DNA from: Nonomuraea harbinensis
GTDB lineage: Bacteria > Actinomycetota > Actinomycetes > Streptosporangiales > Streptosporangiaceae
DNA: 64,000 nt
Assembly: GCF_019396385.1 (NCBI RefSeq)
Contig: NZ_JAHKRN010000050.1
Location: 1-64,000, forward strand
Direction: 5' to 3'
The position numbers and the translations under genes are program-made. The notes below the pieces were generated by a model. It was not told the DNA's origin and did no database searches. It saw nothing but the letters and a program-made list of their open reading frames with translations. Shown here in pieces: positions 34,747-42,644 of this stretch (positions within the stretch are counted from its first letter, which is position 1; each line of letters starts with the position of its first letter).

Positions 34747-35234
34747 TGATCGATCGGGACGACCTCGAACTCGCCCTGCCCGGGGCGACGATCGGAGCCG
34801 TCGCCGGTGCGCTGGCCGGCGGGCTGACCCTCCTCGCGGAGGTCCCCGCCGGCCTGGCCGCCCAGTCCGCGCTCGCACTGTCCGCGCCGCTCGCCTTCTT
34901 CGGCGGGCTGTACGGGGTGCTGCTCGGACGCGGCGTGTTCCGGCCCGGCACGTTCGGCCCCACCGGGCTCTACTGGATGGCCGCTTTCCCGCTGTCCCGG
35001 CTGCTCCAGGAGAGCGTCGCCGGGGCCGGGGCGAACGACGGCGTGCTCACCTTCCTGCTGTTCCAGGCGATGGTGAGTCTCGGCTTCGCGATCGGCTTCG
35101 TCTTCCTGCACGAACGGGTCATGCCGCCCTGGCTGATGCGCCGCCGCGCGGGCAACCCCCGCGCCGAGGCGCTGTTCGGCCTGTACGTCCGCCATGCCCA
35201 GGTCATGCAGACCAGGAAGGGAGCTCGTCGATGA
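34746..35234 (+). CDS. Small four-helix membrane protein, function unknown
   Basis: A 162-aa protein with about four hydrophobic helices (ATIGAVAGALAGGLTLLAEV; APLAFFGGLYGVLLG; TGLYWMAAFPLSRLL; LTFLLFQAMVSLGFAIGFVF) and a basic tail. No family recognised. Its ATG shares one base with the permease stop and its own stop overlaps the TerC gene start by 4 nt, so all three are translationally coupled. It may be an accessory subunit of the permease. Confidence 0.78.
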   Translation: MIDRDDLELALPGATIGAVAGALAGGLTLLAEVPAGLAAQSALALSAPLAFFGGLYGVLLGRGVFRPGTFGPTGLYWMAAFPLSRLLQESVAGAGANDGVLTFLLFQAMVSLGFAIGFVFLHERVMPPWLMRRRAGNPRAEALFGLYVRHAQVMQTRKGARR

Positions 35235-36238
35235 ACCTGCCCGCCTGGGTCTGGCTCGCCACGATCGGCGGTTTCGCGATCGTGCTCGCGCTGGACTTCT
35301 ACCTCGTCGCCCGCAACCCCCGCGAGCCCTCCTTCCGGGAGTGCGTGGCCTGGGTGTCGTTCTACGTCGCCCTGGCCATCGCCTTCGGATGCGGGCTGCT
35401 CTTCGTCTCGGGGGCGCAGCACGGCGGCGAGTTCTTCGCGGGATGGATCACCGAATACTCGCTCAGCGTCGACAACCTGTTCGTCTTCATTCTGATCATG
35501 AGCAGGTTCAGGGTGCCCCGGCAGTACCGGCAGAAGGTGCTGCTCATCGGGATCGTCCTGGCCCTGTTGATGCGCGGCGCCTTCATCGCCGCCGGCGCCG
35601 AGGCCGTGGCCAGGTTCGACTGGCTGTTCTACGTCTTCGGCGCCTTCCTGGTCTACACCGCCTGGAAACTGATCGGGCACGAGGAGGACGAGGCCGAGTT
35701 CAGCGAGAACGCCGCCCTGCGCGCGGTGCGCCGGGTGCTCCCGACCACGGACACCTACTACGGCGCCCGGCTCACCGTGCACCTGGGTCGCAGGATGGTG
35801 ACGCCGATGCTGATCGTCATGGTCGCCATCGGCACCACCGACCTGCTGTTCGCGCTCGACTCGATCCCGGCCATCTTCGGGCTCACCAAGGAGCCCTACC
35901 TCGTGTTCACCGCCAACGCCTTCGCCCTCATGGGGCTGCGGCAGCTGTTCTTCCTGATCGGCGGCCTGCTCGACCGGCTGGTCTACCTGAGCAAGGGACT
36001 GTCGGTGGTGCTGGCCTTCATCGGAGTCAAACTCATCTTGGAGGCGATGCACCACGACGGCGTGTCGTGGGCGCCGGAGATCCCGATCCTGGTCTCTCTG
36101 GGCGTCATCCTCGGGACTCTCGCCGTGACCACGGTGCTGAGCCTGATGAAGTCGGCCCGCGACGCGAAGGCGGCAGGGGAGCCGCTGGAGGAGGACTCGG
36201 CGTCGTCCGATCCGGTGCGTTCGGACTCGGAGCGCTGA
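35231..36238 (+). CDS. TerC family integral membrane protein
   Basis: A 335-aa TerC/Alx-type protein with about nine helices. The family acidic motifs are present in FAGWITEYSLSVDNLFVFIL (residues about 72-91) and GTTDLLFALDSIPAIFGLT (about 200-218). TerC proteins export manganese or help metal loading at the membrane. In this operon, behind an Nramp-like permease, it could balance metal or charge movement. The tail (EEDSASSDPVRSDSER) is acidic. Confidence 0.9.
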   Translation: MNLPAWVWLATIGGFAIVLALDFYLVARNPREPSFRECVAWVSFYVALAIAFGCGLLFVSGAQHGGEFFAGWITEYSLSVDNLFVFILIMSRFRVPRQYRQKVLLIGIVLALLMRGAFIAAGAEAVARFDWLFYVFGAFLVYTAWKLIGHEEDEAEFSENAALRAVRRVLPTTDTYYGARLTVHLGRRMVTPMLIVMVAIGTTDLLFALDSIPAIFGLTKEPYLVFTANAFALMGLRQLFFLIGGLLDRLVYLSKGLSVVLAFIGVKLILEAMHHDGVSWAPEIPILVSLGVILGTLAVTTVLSLMKSARDAKAAGEPLEEDSASSDPVRSDSER

Positions 36239-36287
36239 GGCGCGCCGCGCGCGGGGGGCGCCACCCCTGTGCGCGGCACCTCAGCCG

Positions 36288-36461
36288 TCAGCGCACGCTC
36301 TTGTGCACGTGGCGCTGCTCGGCCCACCGGGTCAGGAACCGCTCCGCGTCGTCGGCGGAACGCTGCTTCCTGAGCGCGGTGGCCAGGCCGATCCCGATCG
36401 GCCGGCCGTCGGCGGGCTGACCGAGGGGATCTCCAAGGAGGAAGCGGGCAAGCTTCTTCAT
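36288..36461 (-). CDS. 57-aa basic peptide with a perfect ribosome-binding site
   Basis: A short reading frame starts MKKLARFLLGDPLGQPADGR and ends AEQRHVHKSVR. It is preceded by AAAGGAGGTG, a full Shine-Dalgarno match 7-8 nt before ATG 36461, by far the best in this region. Codon use shows the usual G/C third-position bias. It has no membrane helix and is rich in Arg, Lys, His and Leu, probably helical. It is convergent with the TerC gene (49 bp gap) and lies downstream of the GntR gene on the same strand. Function unknown. Confidence 0.6.
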   Translation of the reverse strand: MKKLARFLLGDPLGQPADGRPIGIGLATALRKQRSADDAERFLTRWAEQRHVHKSVR

Positions 36462-36599
36462 CTCTGTTCACCTCCTTTCGTCGCCTGGTTTCAGACAAAA
36501 ATCGTCCCAAACCTCTGCTCGAAGTGCCGGGGGCGACTTCCGCGTCCCCATCCTCTGCCCGAGGTGTTACGGGATAGGCGTCCGGGTGTGAACGCCGGG

Positions 36600-37343
36600 T
36601 CAACCGGTGGCCGGCGTCCGCGGGCGGCGGCGCCGGACCGGCTTGGGGGCGGGCTCCACCGGCTCGCTCTCGCGCTGCTCCATGTAGGAGGCGCGGGTGT
36701 GCTCGGTGTGCTCGCGCATGATGTGGGCGGCCCTTTCCTGGTCGCCGCGCTCGATGGCGTCGATCAGGGCGGTGTGCTCCTCCCAGGAGGCCATGCCGCG
36801 CTGCCGGGCCACGGGCGTGTGGTACCACCGCACGCGGCGGGCGACCTGGCTGGCCAGCTCGGACAGCACCTTGTTGCCGGACAGCTCGGTGACCAGGGCG
36901 TGCAGCTCGGAGTTGGTGGCCACCGCGCCGTCCACGTCGTCGGACTGGACGGCCTCGATGCCGCGCCGGCACAGGGCGCGCAGCCGGGCCACCCCGTCCT
37001 CGCCGGCGTGCCGCGCGGCGAGCCTGGCGGACTCGGTCTCCAGCAGCGCGCGGACCGCGAGCAGCTGGTCGGCCTCCTCCATCGTCGGGATGTGCACGAA
37101 CGCACCCTGGCCGGGGTGCAGGTCGACCCAGCCCTCGCCGCTGAGCTGCTGCAGCGCCTCGCGGACGGGCTGCCGCGACACGCCGAGCAGCTCGGCCAGC
37201 TCGCTCTCGACCAGGTGCTGGCCGGGCTTGAGCTGGCCGGAGACGATGAGCTCCTGGATGGCCTCGATCACGCTCTCCCGGAGCGTGGCGGGGCGGGGGA
37301 TCTTGGGGGCCGCCGCCCGACCGGCCTGATCCGACAGCAACAT
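36600..37343 (-). CDS. GntR/FadR-family regulator, likely controller of the oxalate cluster
   Basis: A 247-aa FadR-subfamily regulator. The winged helix-turn-helix occupies residues about 20-85 (LRESVIEAIQELIVSGQLKP; LVESELAELLGVSRQPVREA). An all-helical FCD effector domain follows (about 95-220), with probable metal/ligand residues in ATNSELHALVTELSGN and EEHTALIDAIERGD. The tail is basic. FCD proteins typically sense organic acids. It sits in the middle of the oxalate island, and its own promoter carries the same motif found at the other cluster promoters, so autoregulation and control by oxalate, glyoxylate or a CoA ester are plausible. Start ATG 37343. Confidence 0.9.
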   Translation of the reverse strand: MLLSDQAGRAAAPKIPRPATLRESVIEAIQELIVSGQLKPGQHLVESELAELLGVSRQPVREALQQLSGEGWVDLHPGQGAFVHIPTMEEADQLLAVRALLETESARLAARHAGEDGVARLRALCRRGIEAVQSDDVDGAVATNSELHALVTELSGNKVLSELASQVARRVRWYHTPVARQRGMASWEEHTALIDAIERGDQERAAHIMREHTEHTRASYMEQRESEPVEPAPKPVRRRRPRTPATG

Positions 37344-37382
37344 GATTCTGACTCCAGGGGCTGACGAAATGGTTTTGGTCGA

Positions 37383-37399
37383 CTGCCTACAGCATACCG
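37383..37399 (-). promoter_or_regulatory. GntR-type operator upstream of the GntR gene
   Basis: On the minus strand the site reads CGGTATGCTGTAGGCAG, matching the CGGTATRCNGTATGG consensus in 13 of 15 positions, and lies 40 bp before the regulator start. It suggests autoregulation. Confidence 0.65.
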
Positions 37400-37455
37400 C
37401 CCCGTACCTTCGGCTGATCGTGAGTCTCATCACAGAGACCGAGGTCACAGGGGCA

Positions 37456-37560
37456 TCATGACGGGGAGTGCCGTCACAGGGGGGGATCGTGACGGGCAGG
37501 CCCGTCACAAAGGGATCGTGACGGGCCGGCCCGTCACAAAGGGATCGTGGCGGGCAGGCC
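37456..37560. repeat. Tandem 29-bp palindromic repeats (GTGACGGGC..GCCCGTCAC)
   Basis: Four units spaced about 29 bp occur here. A degenerate one is at about 37457-37477, perfect inverted repeats lie at 37489-37508 (9-bp arms, 2-nt loop) and 37518-37537 (uninterrupted 20-bp palindrome), and a decayed copy starts near 37547 inside the MFS gene. The linker is aaagggatc. The units overlap the MFS stop codon (37534) and may act as tandem transcription terminators for that gene. Confidence 0.8.
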
Positions 37561-38919
37561 GGGGGTGCGCAACCGCGTCGACGCCAGCGCGGGCAGCGCG
37601 GCGAGCCCCGCGGCGAGCAGGAGCGCCGTCGCGGGCGCGGTGAGCGCGTACGCGGCCATGGCCACACCGAGCACTCCTGCCACGGCCTTGGCGCTGTAAA
37701 CGACCGCGTGGATCTCGCAGGTCTGCCGTTCGCCGAAGAACTCCCTGACCAGGCTCGCGACCAGCGGGTAGAACGCCCCGCCGCCCAGTCCGGCGGCGAT
37801 CGCGCCGAGCCAGAGCAGCGGACTCCCGGCCGCGACCCCCAGCACGGCCCCGGCGTCCAGCGCGGCCCCGGTCCCCGGCGCGGTCCCCGCGTCCAGCGCG
37901 GCCGCGTTCGCGGCTTCCGGGGGCAGGCCCGCCACGCCGCCGTCCGGCCTGGCGGTGGGGTTCATGGCGCCTGCCAGGAGGACCTGGCCCAGCGCGAGGA
38001 GTCCGAGCACCGAGGCCAGCACCAGGCGGCGGCCGAAGAACTCCGACAGCCGCATCGCGACCGCCCGCCCGCCGCCGTTGAGCGCCACCATGAGGGCCAG
38101 CGCCCCCCACGCTCCGGTGCTCGCCACGACCACCACGTCGAACACCGACACCGCGCCCGCGCAGGCCAGGATCACCGCCAGGGCCGGCAGCGCCCGGGTG
38201 CGCAGCGCCTGGGAAAGCCCGAACTGCCGCACCGCGCCGGGCGTCCTGCGCAGCCGCGCCGCCTCCAGCGCGTGTGCGCGCGGCTCCACCGTCTCCGGCC
38301 ACCAGCCCTCGGGGGCCAGCCGCAGGGACCTGGCCGCCGTCCCGATCGCCGCCGCGGCCAGCAGCGCCGCCACCGCGAACACGGCCGGCGTCATGGCGGG
38401 CGCGAGCCCGGCCCACACCAGGAGCGGCGCGGACCCGTACCCGAAGGCGCCCGTCACCATGCTCACCCGGGCGGCGGGACGGTTGGGATACCAGGAGGAG
38501 ACCACCTCGCCGCAGACCCCGTACACGGCTCCGGCGCCGAGTCCGCCGAGCACGGCGTACCCGAGCAGGGCGAGAGGGAACGCCGCCGTTCCGGTTCCGG
38601 CGCCTACGACGGCGGCCGTCAGCAAGCCGAGCGTCGTGAGGGCGGCGCCGGCGGCCAGCGCGGCGCGGACCGGCAGGCGGCCGCGGCGGACCAGCCGCAG
38701 GGCGGGCAGCGCGCCCACGGCCTGGAAGACGATGCAGGCGGCCAGCAGGATCAGCCCGTTCGCGTCCGTGGCCAGCAGGGCCGCGAAGCCGTACTGCAGG
38801 GGACCGATCGCGGCCATGGCGGCCAGCGCGAGACGGAACATCCGGGTGCGGTCGGCGGGCACCGGTCCCACGAGGTAGGAGCGCCCGCGCCAGTCTCTGA
38901 CAGTTGTTGCATTCTCCAT
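37534..38919 (-). CDS. MFS transporter, OxlT-like (oxalate:formate antiporter family) candidate
   Basis: A 461-aa major facilitator with 12 predicted helices, e.g. QYGFAALLATDANGLILLAA and LWLGAIAAGLGGGAFYPLVA. The central loop is expanded with a low-complexity Ala/Gly segment (AALDAGTAPGTGAALDAGAV). The overall pattern, including the YGVCGEVVSSWYPNRPAARV stretch, resembles OxlT-type carriers (helix 4-5 region, ...SxWFPxRRG.A). Context supports exchange of oxalate with formate or a similar acid. ATG 38919 overlaps the left operator. It is divergent from the sucC operon and shares an inverted operator pair. Confidence 0.82.
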   Translation of the reverse strand: MENATTVRDWRGRSYLVGPVPADRTRMFRLALAAMAAIGPLQYGFAALLATDANGLILLAACIVFQAVGALPALRLVRRGRLPVRAALAAGAALTTLGLLTAAVVGAGTGTAAFPLALLGYAVLGGLGAGAVYGVCGEVVSSWYPNRPAARVSMVTGAFGYGSAPLLVWAGLAPAMTPAVFAVAALLAAAAIGTAARSLRLAPEGWWPETVEPRAHALEAARLRRTPGAVRQFGLSQALRTRALPALAVILACAGAVSVFDVVVVASTGAWGALALMVALNGGGRAVAMRLSEFFGRRLVLASVLGLLALGQVLLAGAMNPTARPDGGVAGLPPEAANAAALDAGTAPGTGAALDAGAVLGVAAGSPLLWLGAIAAGLGGGAFYPLVASLVREFFGERQTCEIHAVVYSAKAVAGVLGVAMAAYALTAPATALLLAAGLAALPALASTRLRTPGLPATIPL

Positions 38920-38935
38920 ACCGTATGGAATATCC
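38918..38935 (+). promoter_or_regulatory. Left arm of an 18-bp inverted repeat (GntR-type half operator)
   Basis: ATACCGTATGGAATATCC overlaps the MFS start codon and is the exact reverse complement of 38969-38986 across a 33-bp spacer. It contains the ACCGTATGGAA half of the consensus but not the outer CGGT. Confidence 0.75.
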
Positions 38936-38973
38936 GGTACACCGACCGCTGTCGAGGGTCTGGACGAGGGATA

Positions 38974-38990
38974 TTCCATACGGTATACCG
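38974..38990 (-). promoter_or_regulatory. GntR-type operator upstream of sucC operon (right arm)
   Basis: On the minus strand it reads CGGTATACCGTATGGAA, 16/17 identical to the panE/moeA site. It ends 18 bp before the sucC-like ATG and lies within an 18-bp inverted repeat with the site at 38918-38935, so the divergent MFS and sucC promoters are probably controlled together. Confidence 0.82.
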
Positions 38991-39008
38991 TCTACAAAGG
39001 AGGCTCGA

Positions 39009-40139
39009 ATGGACCTGTACGAGTATCAGGCGAAGGAGCTCTTCGGGCGCCACGGGATACCGATCCCCGCGGGCAGGGTCGCGGCCACCCCCCAGGAGGC
39101 CCGCGCGATCGCCGCCGAGCTGGGCGCGCCCGTCGTCATCAAGGCCCAGGTGAAGACCGGCGGACGCGGCAAGGCGGGCGGCATCAGGACCGCCCCGGGC
39201 CCGGCCGCCGCCGAGGACGAGGCCGGCCACGTGATCGGCATGGACATCAAGGGGCACACCGCGCACCGCGTGCTCGTCGAGACCGCCACCGTGCCCTTCG
39301 AGGAGTACTACGCGGCCTTCCTCGTGGACCGGGCCGAGGGCGGGTTCCTCGCCATGGTGTCCGCCCAGGGCGGCATGGAGATCGAGGAGCTGGCGGCCAC
39401 CGACCCCGACGCCATCGTGCGCGTCCAGATCGACCCTGAGACCGGTGTGGACGCGGAGACGGCCCGGCAGCTCGCGGCCAAGGCGGGGCTGCCGGAGGCC
39501 GCCGCGCAGGTGCTGGAGCGGCTGTGGCGGGTGATGGTGGCCGAGGACGCCGTCCTGGTCGAGGTGAACCCGCTGATCTGCACGACCGACCAGCGGATCG
39601 TGGCCCTCGACGGCAAGGTGACGCTCGACGGCAACGCCGCCTACCGCCACTCCTGGGAGTACGCGGAGCCCGCGGACAGCCTGGAGGACAGGGCCAGGGC
39701 CAAAGGGCTCAACTACGTCAAGCTCGACGGGCGGGTCGGCGTCATCGGCAACGGCGCCGGCCTGGTGATGAGCACGCTGGACGTGGTGGCGGGCGCGGGC
39801 GCGGCCCCGGCCAACTTCCTCGACATCGGCGGCGGCGCCTCGGCCCAGGTGATGGCCGACGGGTTGGAGATCATCCTGGCCGATCCGGACGTGCGCTCGG
39901 TGCTGGTGAACGTCTTCGGCGGCATCACCGCCTGCGACGCGGTGGCCAACGGCATCGTGACGGCTCTGGAACTGCTCGGCGAGCGCGGCCTCGGCCGGCC
40001 GATCGTCGTACGGCTGGACGGCAACAACGCGGAGGCCGGGCGGCGCATCCTGAGCGAGGCCAGGCACCCGGCGGTCCGGCAGGTCCCCACCATGGACGGC
40101 GCCGCCGAGACGGCGGCCAGACTCGCGGCAGGTGCGTGA
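39009..40139 (+). CDS. sucC: Succinyl-CoA synthetase-type beta subunit in a glyoxylate/oxalate operon
   Basis: A 376-aa ATP-grasp subunit: MDLYEYQAKELFGRHGIPIP, AQVKTGGRGKAGGI (ATP-binding lysine), VEVNPLICTTD (Mg site), and the CoA-ligase domain with FLDIGGGASAQV and VFGGITACDAVANGI. It pairs with the following alpha subunit (1-nt overlap). Placement at the head of an operon with hyi, glxR and gcl makes a housekeeping TCA role less likely than activation of another dicarboxylate or C2 acid (oxalate, malate or glycolate-type). That substrate is not visible in the sequence. AAAGGAGG lies 5 nt before ATG 39009. Confidence 0.88.
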   Translation: MDLYEYQAKELFGRHGIPIPAGRVAATPQEARAIAAELGAPVVIKAQVKTGGRGKAGGIRTAPGPAAAEDEAGHVIGMDIKGHTAHRVLVETATVPFEEYYAAFLVDRAEGGFLAMVSAQGGMEIEELAATDPDAIVRVQIDPETGVDAETARQLAAKAGLPEAAAQVLERLWRVMVAEDAVLVEVNPLICTTDQRIVALDGKVTLDGNAAYRHSWEYAEPADSLEDRARAKGLNYVKLDGRVGVIGNGAGLVMSTLDVVAGAGAAPANFLDIGGGASAQVMADGLEIILADPDVRSVLVNVFGGITACDAVANGIVTALELLGERGLGRPIVVRLDGNNAEAGRRILSEARHPAVRQVPTMDGAAETAARLAAGA

Positions 40140-41026
40140 TGGCGATCTTCCTGACCAAGGACAGCCGGGTGCTCGTGCAGGGCATGACCGGCGCGGAGGG
40201 CACCCGGCACACGGCCCGCATGCTGGCCGCCGGCACCGACGTGGTGGCCGGGGTGACGCCCGGCAAGGGCGGCCGCACGGTCGACTTCGGCGAGCGCACG
40301 GTGCCGGTGTTCGGCTCGGTGGCCGAGGCCGCGGCGGAGACCGGCGCGGAGGTGTCGGTGGTGTTCGTGCCGCCGCGCTTCACCTTCGGCGCCGTCGAGG
40401 AGGCCGTCGCCGCGCGGGTGCCGCTCTGCGTGGTCATCACCGAGGGCGTGCCGGTGCACGACACGGTACGGTTCCGCGCCCTGGCGGCCCGCGCCGGCAC
40501 CCGGATCATCGGCCCGAACTGCCCCGGCCTGATCAGCCCCGGCCAGTCGTCGGCCGGGATCATCCCCGCCGACATCACCTCCGCCGGGCGGATCGGCCTG
40601 GTCTCCAAGTCCGGCACGCTCACGTACCAGCTCATGTACGAGCTGCGCGACCTCGGCTTCTCCACCGCGGTCGGGATCGGCGGCGACCCGGTGGTGGGCA
40701 CCACGCACATCGACTGCCTGGCGGCCTTCCAGGAGGACCCCGGCACCGACGCGATCGTGATGATCGGCGAGATCGGCGGCGACGCCGAGGAGCGGGCCGC
40801 CGCCTACATCGCCGGGCACGTCACCAAGCCGGTCGTGGCCTACGTCGCCGGGTTCACCGCGCCGGAAGGCAAGACCATGGGGCACGCGGGCGCGATCGTG
40901 TCCGGCTCGTCCGGCACCGCCCAGGCCAAGAAGGAGGCCCTGGAGGCGGTCGGCGTCCGGGTCGGCCGCACCCCGTCCGAGACGGCGCGGCTGCTGCGCT
41001 CGGCGCTCGGGAGGCTCTCGCCATGA
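40139..41026 (+). CDS. sucD: Succinyl-CoA synthetase-type alpha subunit
   Basis: A 295-aa alpha subunit: N-terminal CoA-binding Rossmann domain (MAIFLTKDSRVLVQGMTGAE, then GTRHTARMLAAGTDVVAGVT), GPNCPGLISPGQ, SKSGTLTYQLMYEL, and the phosphohistidine loop GKTMGHAGAIVSGSSGTA near the C-terminus. It forms the ADP/GDP-forming CoA ligase with the preceding beta subunit. ATG 40139 shares a base with the beta stop (TGATG), and its stop overlaps hyi by 4 nt, indicating strict coupling. Confidence 0.9.
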   Translation: MAIFLTKDSRVLVQGMTGAEGTRHTARMLAAGTDVVAGVTPGKGGRTVDFGERTVPVFGSVAEAAAETGAEVSVVFVPPRFTFGAVEEAVAARVPLCVVITEGVPVHDTVRFRALAARAGTRIIGPNCPGLISPGQSSAGIIPADITSAGRIGLVSKSGTLTYQLMYELRDLGFSTAVGIGGDPVVGTTHIDCLAAFQEDPGTDAIVMIGEIGGDAEERAAAYIAGHVTKPVVAYVAGFTAPEGKTMGHAGAIVSGSSGTAQAKKEALEAVGVRVGRTPSETARLLRSALGRLSP

Positions 41027-41787
41027 GGTTCGACGTCAACCTGTCCATCCTGTTCACCGACCTGCCGCTGCTGGAGCGGCCCGCCGCCGCGGCCAAGGCC
41101 GGGTTCGACGCGGTGGAGCTGTGGTGGCCGTTCGGCACGGCCGAGCCGTCCCGCGCCGAGCTGGACGCGCTCCGCGCGGCCATCGAGGACGCCGGCGTGC
41201 GCCTGGTGGGGCTCAACTTCGACGCCGGGGACATGGCGGCGGGCGAGCGCGGCCTGCTCGCCCGGCCGGACGACTCCGCGCGGTTCCTGGCCAACGTCGG
41301 CGTCGCCGCCGGCTTCGCCGCCGAGCTGGGCTGCGGCACGCTCAACGCGCTGTACGGCAACGACCCGGGCACCGACCGGGCGCTGGCCCTGACGAACCTG
41401 CGGGCGGCGGCCGACGCGGCGGCGGACGCCGGCGCCACCGTGGTCGTCGAGGCGCTCAACTCCCGGGAGAACCCGCACTACCCGATCACCTCGTCGGCCG
41501 CCGCCTTCGACCTGATCGACGAGGTGGGCCGGGACAACGTGGCCTTCCTGGCCGACCTGTACCACCTGCACGTGATGGGAGAGGACGTGCTCGCGCTCAT
41601 CGACGCGCACGCCGCCCGGTTCGGTCACGTGCAGATCGCCGACGACCCCGGCCGCGGGCAACCCGGCAGCGGGCGCATGCCGTACCCGGAGATCTTCGCC
41701 CGGCTGGCGGCGGCGGGCTACCGGGGGCACGTCGGGCTGGAGTACCGGCACGAAGGGCCGGGCGCGTTCGCTTGGAGGCGGCAGTGA
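41023..41787 (+). CDS. hyi: Hydroxypyruvate isomerase
   Basis: A 254-aa xylose-isomerase-like TIM barrel, converting hydroxypyruvate to tartronate semialdehyde. Metal/catalytic positions are seen in VVEALNSRENPHYPI (first Glu), FLADLYHLHVMGED, HVQIADDPGRGQPGSG and VGLEYRHEG (second Glu). It lies between the CoA ligase and glxR with 4-nt overlaps on both sides, the classic glyoxylate pathway arrangement hyi-glxR-gcl. Confidence 0.93.
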   Translation: MRFDVNLSILFTDLPLLERPAAAAKAGFDAVELWWPFGTAEPSRAELDALRAAIEDAGVRLVGLNFDAGDMAAGERGLLARPDDSARFLANVGVAAGFAAELGCGTLNALYGNDPGTDRALALTNLRAAADAAADAGATVVVEALNSRENPHYPITSSAAAFDLIDEVGRDNVAFLADLYHLHVMGEDVLALIDAHAARFGHVQIADDPGRGQPGSGRMPYPEIFARLAAAGYRGHVGLEYRHEGPGAFAWRRQ

Positions 41788-42644
41788 CCATAGCTTTCAT
41801 CGGCCTCGGGATCATGGGCAGCCCGATGGCCGCCAACCTCGTCAAGGCCGGGTACGACGTCGTCGGCTACGACGTCAGCGCCGAACGGGTCGCCGAGCTG
41901 GAGGCCCGCGGCGGCAAGGGCGCGGCCGGGGTGGCCGAGGCGGTCGCCGACGCGGACGTGGTGATCACCATGCTGCCCGACTCGCCGCAGGTCGAGGAGG
42001 TCGCGCCGGTCGTCGTCGCGCACGGCGCGTCCGGCCTGATCTACCTGGACATGAGCACGATCAGGCCGGACACCTCCCGGTGGGTCGCCCGCGAGGCCGC
42101 CGCCAAGGGCGTCCGCGCCCTGGACGCGCCGGTGAGCGGCGGCGAGCGCGGCGCCGTCGACGGCACCCTGTCGATCATGGTGGGCGGCGACCCCGAGGAC
42201 TTCGCGGCGGCCCGGCCGGTGCTCGGCGCGCTCGGCACCACGATCGTGCACGTCGGCCCGCCCGGCGCGGGCCAGACGGTCAAGGCCGCCAACCAGCTCG
42301 TGGTGGGCGGCATCTACGGCCTGGTGGCGGAGGCCATCGTGCTCCTGGAGGCGTCGGGGGTGGACCCGGTGGCCGGTCTGGACGTGCTCGCGGGCGGTCT
42401 GGCCGGCTCCCGGATCCTCGACATCAAGCGGCACACCATGATCAGACGGGAGTTCGCCCCGGGCTTCCGCATCGACCTGCACCACAAGGACATGGGCATC
42501 GCCGTGGCCGCCGCCCGCGAGGCCGGCGTCGCGCTGCCGCTCACCGCGCAGGTGGCCCAGCTCGTCGCGGCCGCCCGCGCCCAGGGCCACGGCTCGCTCG
42601 ACCACTCCGCCCTGCTCAAGGTCGTCGAAAGGTTCAACGGATGA
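41784..42644 (+). CDS. glxR: 2-hydroxy-3-oxopropionate (tartronate semialdehyde) reductase
   Basis: A 286-aa beta-hydroxyacid dehydrogenase: dinucleotide motif IAFIGLGIMGSPMAANLVKA, substrate motif DAPVSGGERGAVDGTLSIMV, and catalytic lysine in GQTVKAANQLVVG (about residue 170). It reduces tartronate semialdehyde to D-glycerate. GTG 41784 overlaps hyi and the stop overlaps gcl. Confidence 0.94.
   Translation: MTIAFIGLGIMGSPMAANLVKAGYDVVGYDVSAERVAELEARGGKGAAGVAEAVADADVVITMLPDSPQVEEVAPVVVAHGASGLIYLDMSTIRPDTSRWVAREAAAKGVRALDAPVSGGERGAVDGTLSIMVGGDPEDFAAARPVLGALGTTIVHVGPPGAGQTVKAANQLVVGGIYGLVAEAIVLLEASGVDPVAGLDVLAGGLAGSRILDIKRHTMIRREFAPGFRIDLHHKDMGIAVAAAREAGVALPLTAQVAQLVAAARAQGHGSLDHSALLKVVERFNG

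Noticed and set aside
37456..37560. Possible CRISPR-like array of palindromic repeats
   Set aside because: The linkers are identical (9 bp) rather than unique spacers, the copies decay, and no cas genes are present.
39009..41026. Malate thiokinase of a serine cycle as the role of the sucCD-like pair
   Set aside because: No malyl-CoA lyase or other serine-cycle gene is in the window, so I kept the neutral CoA-ligase call.
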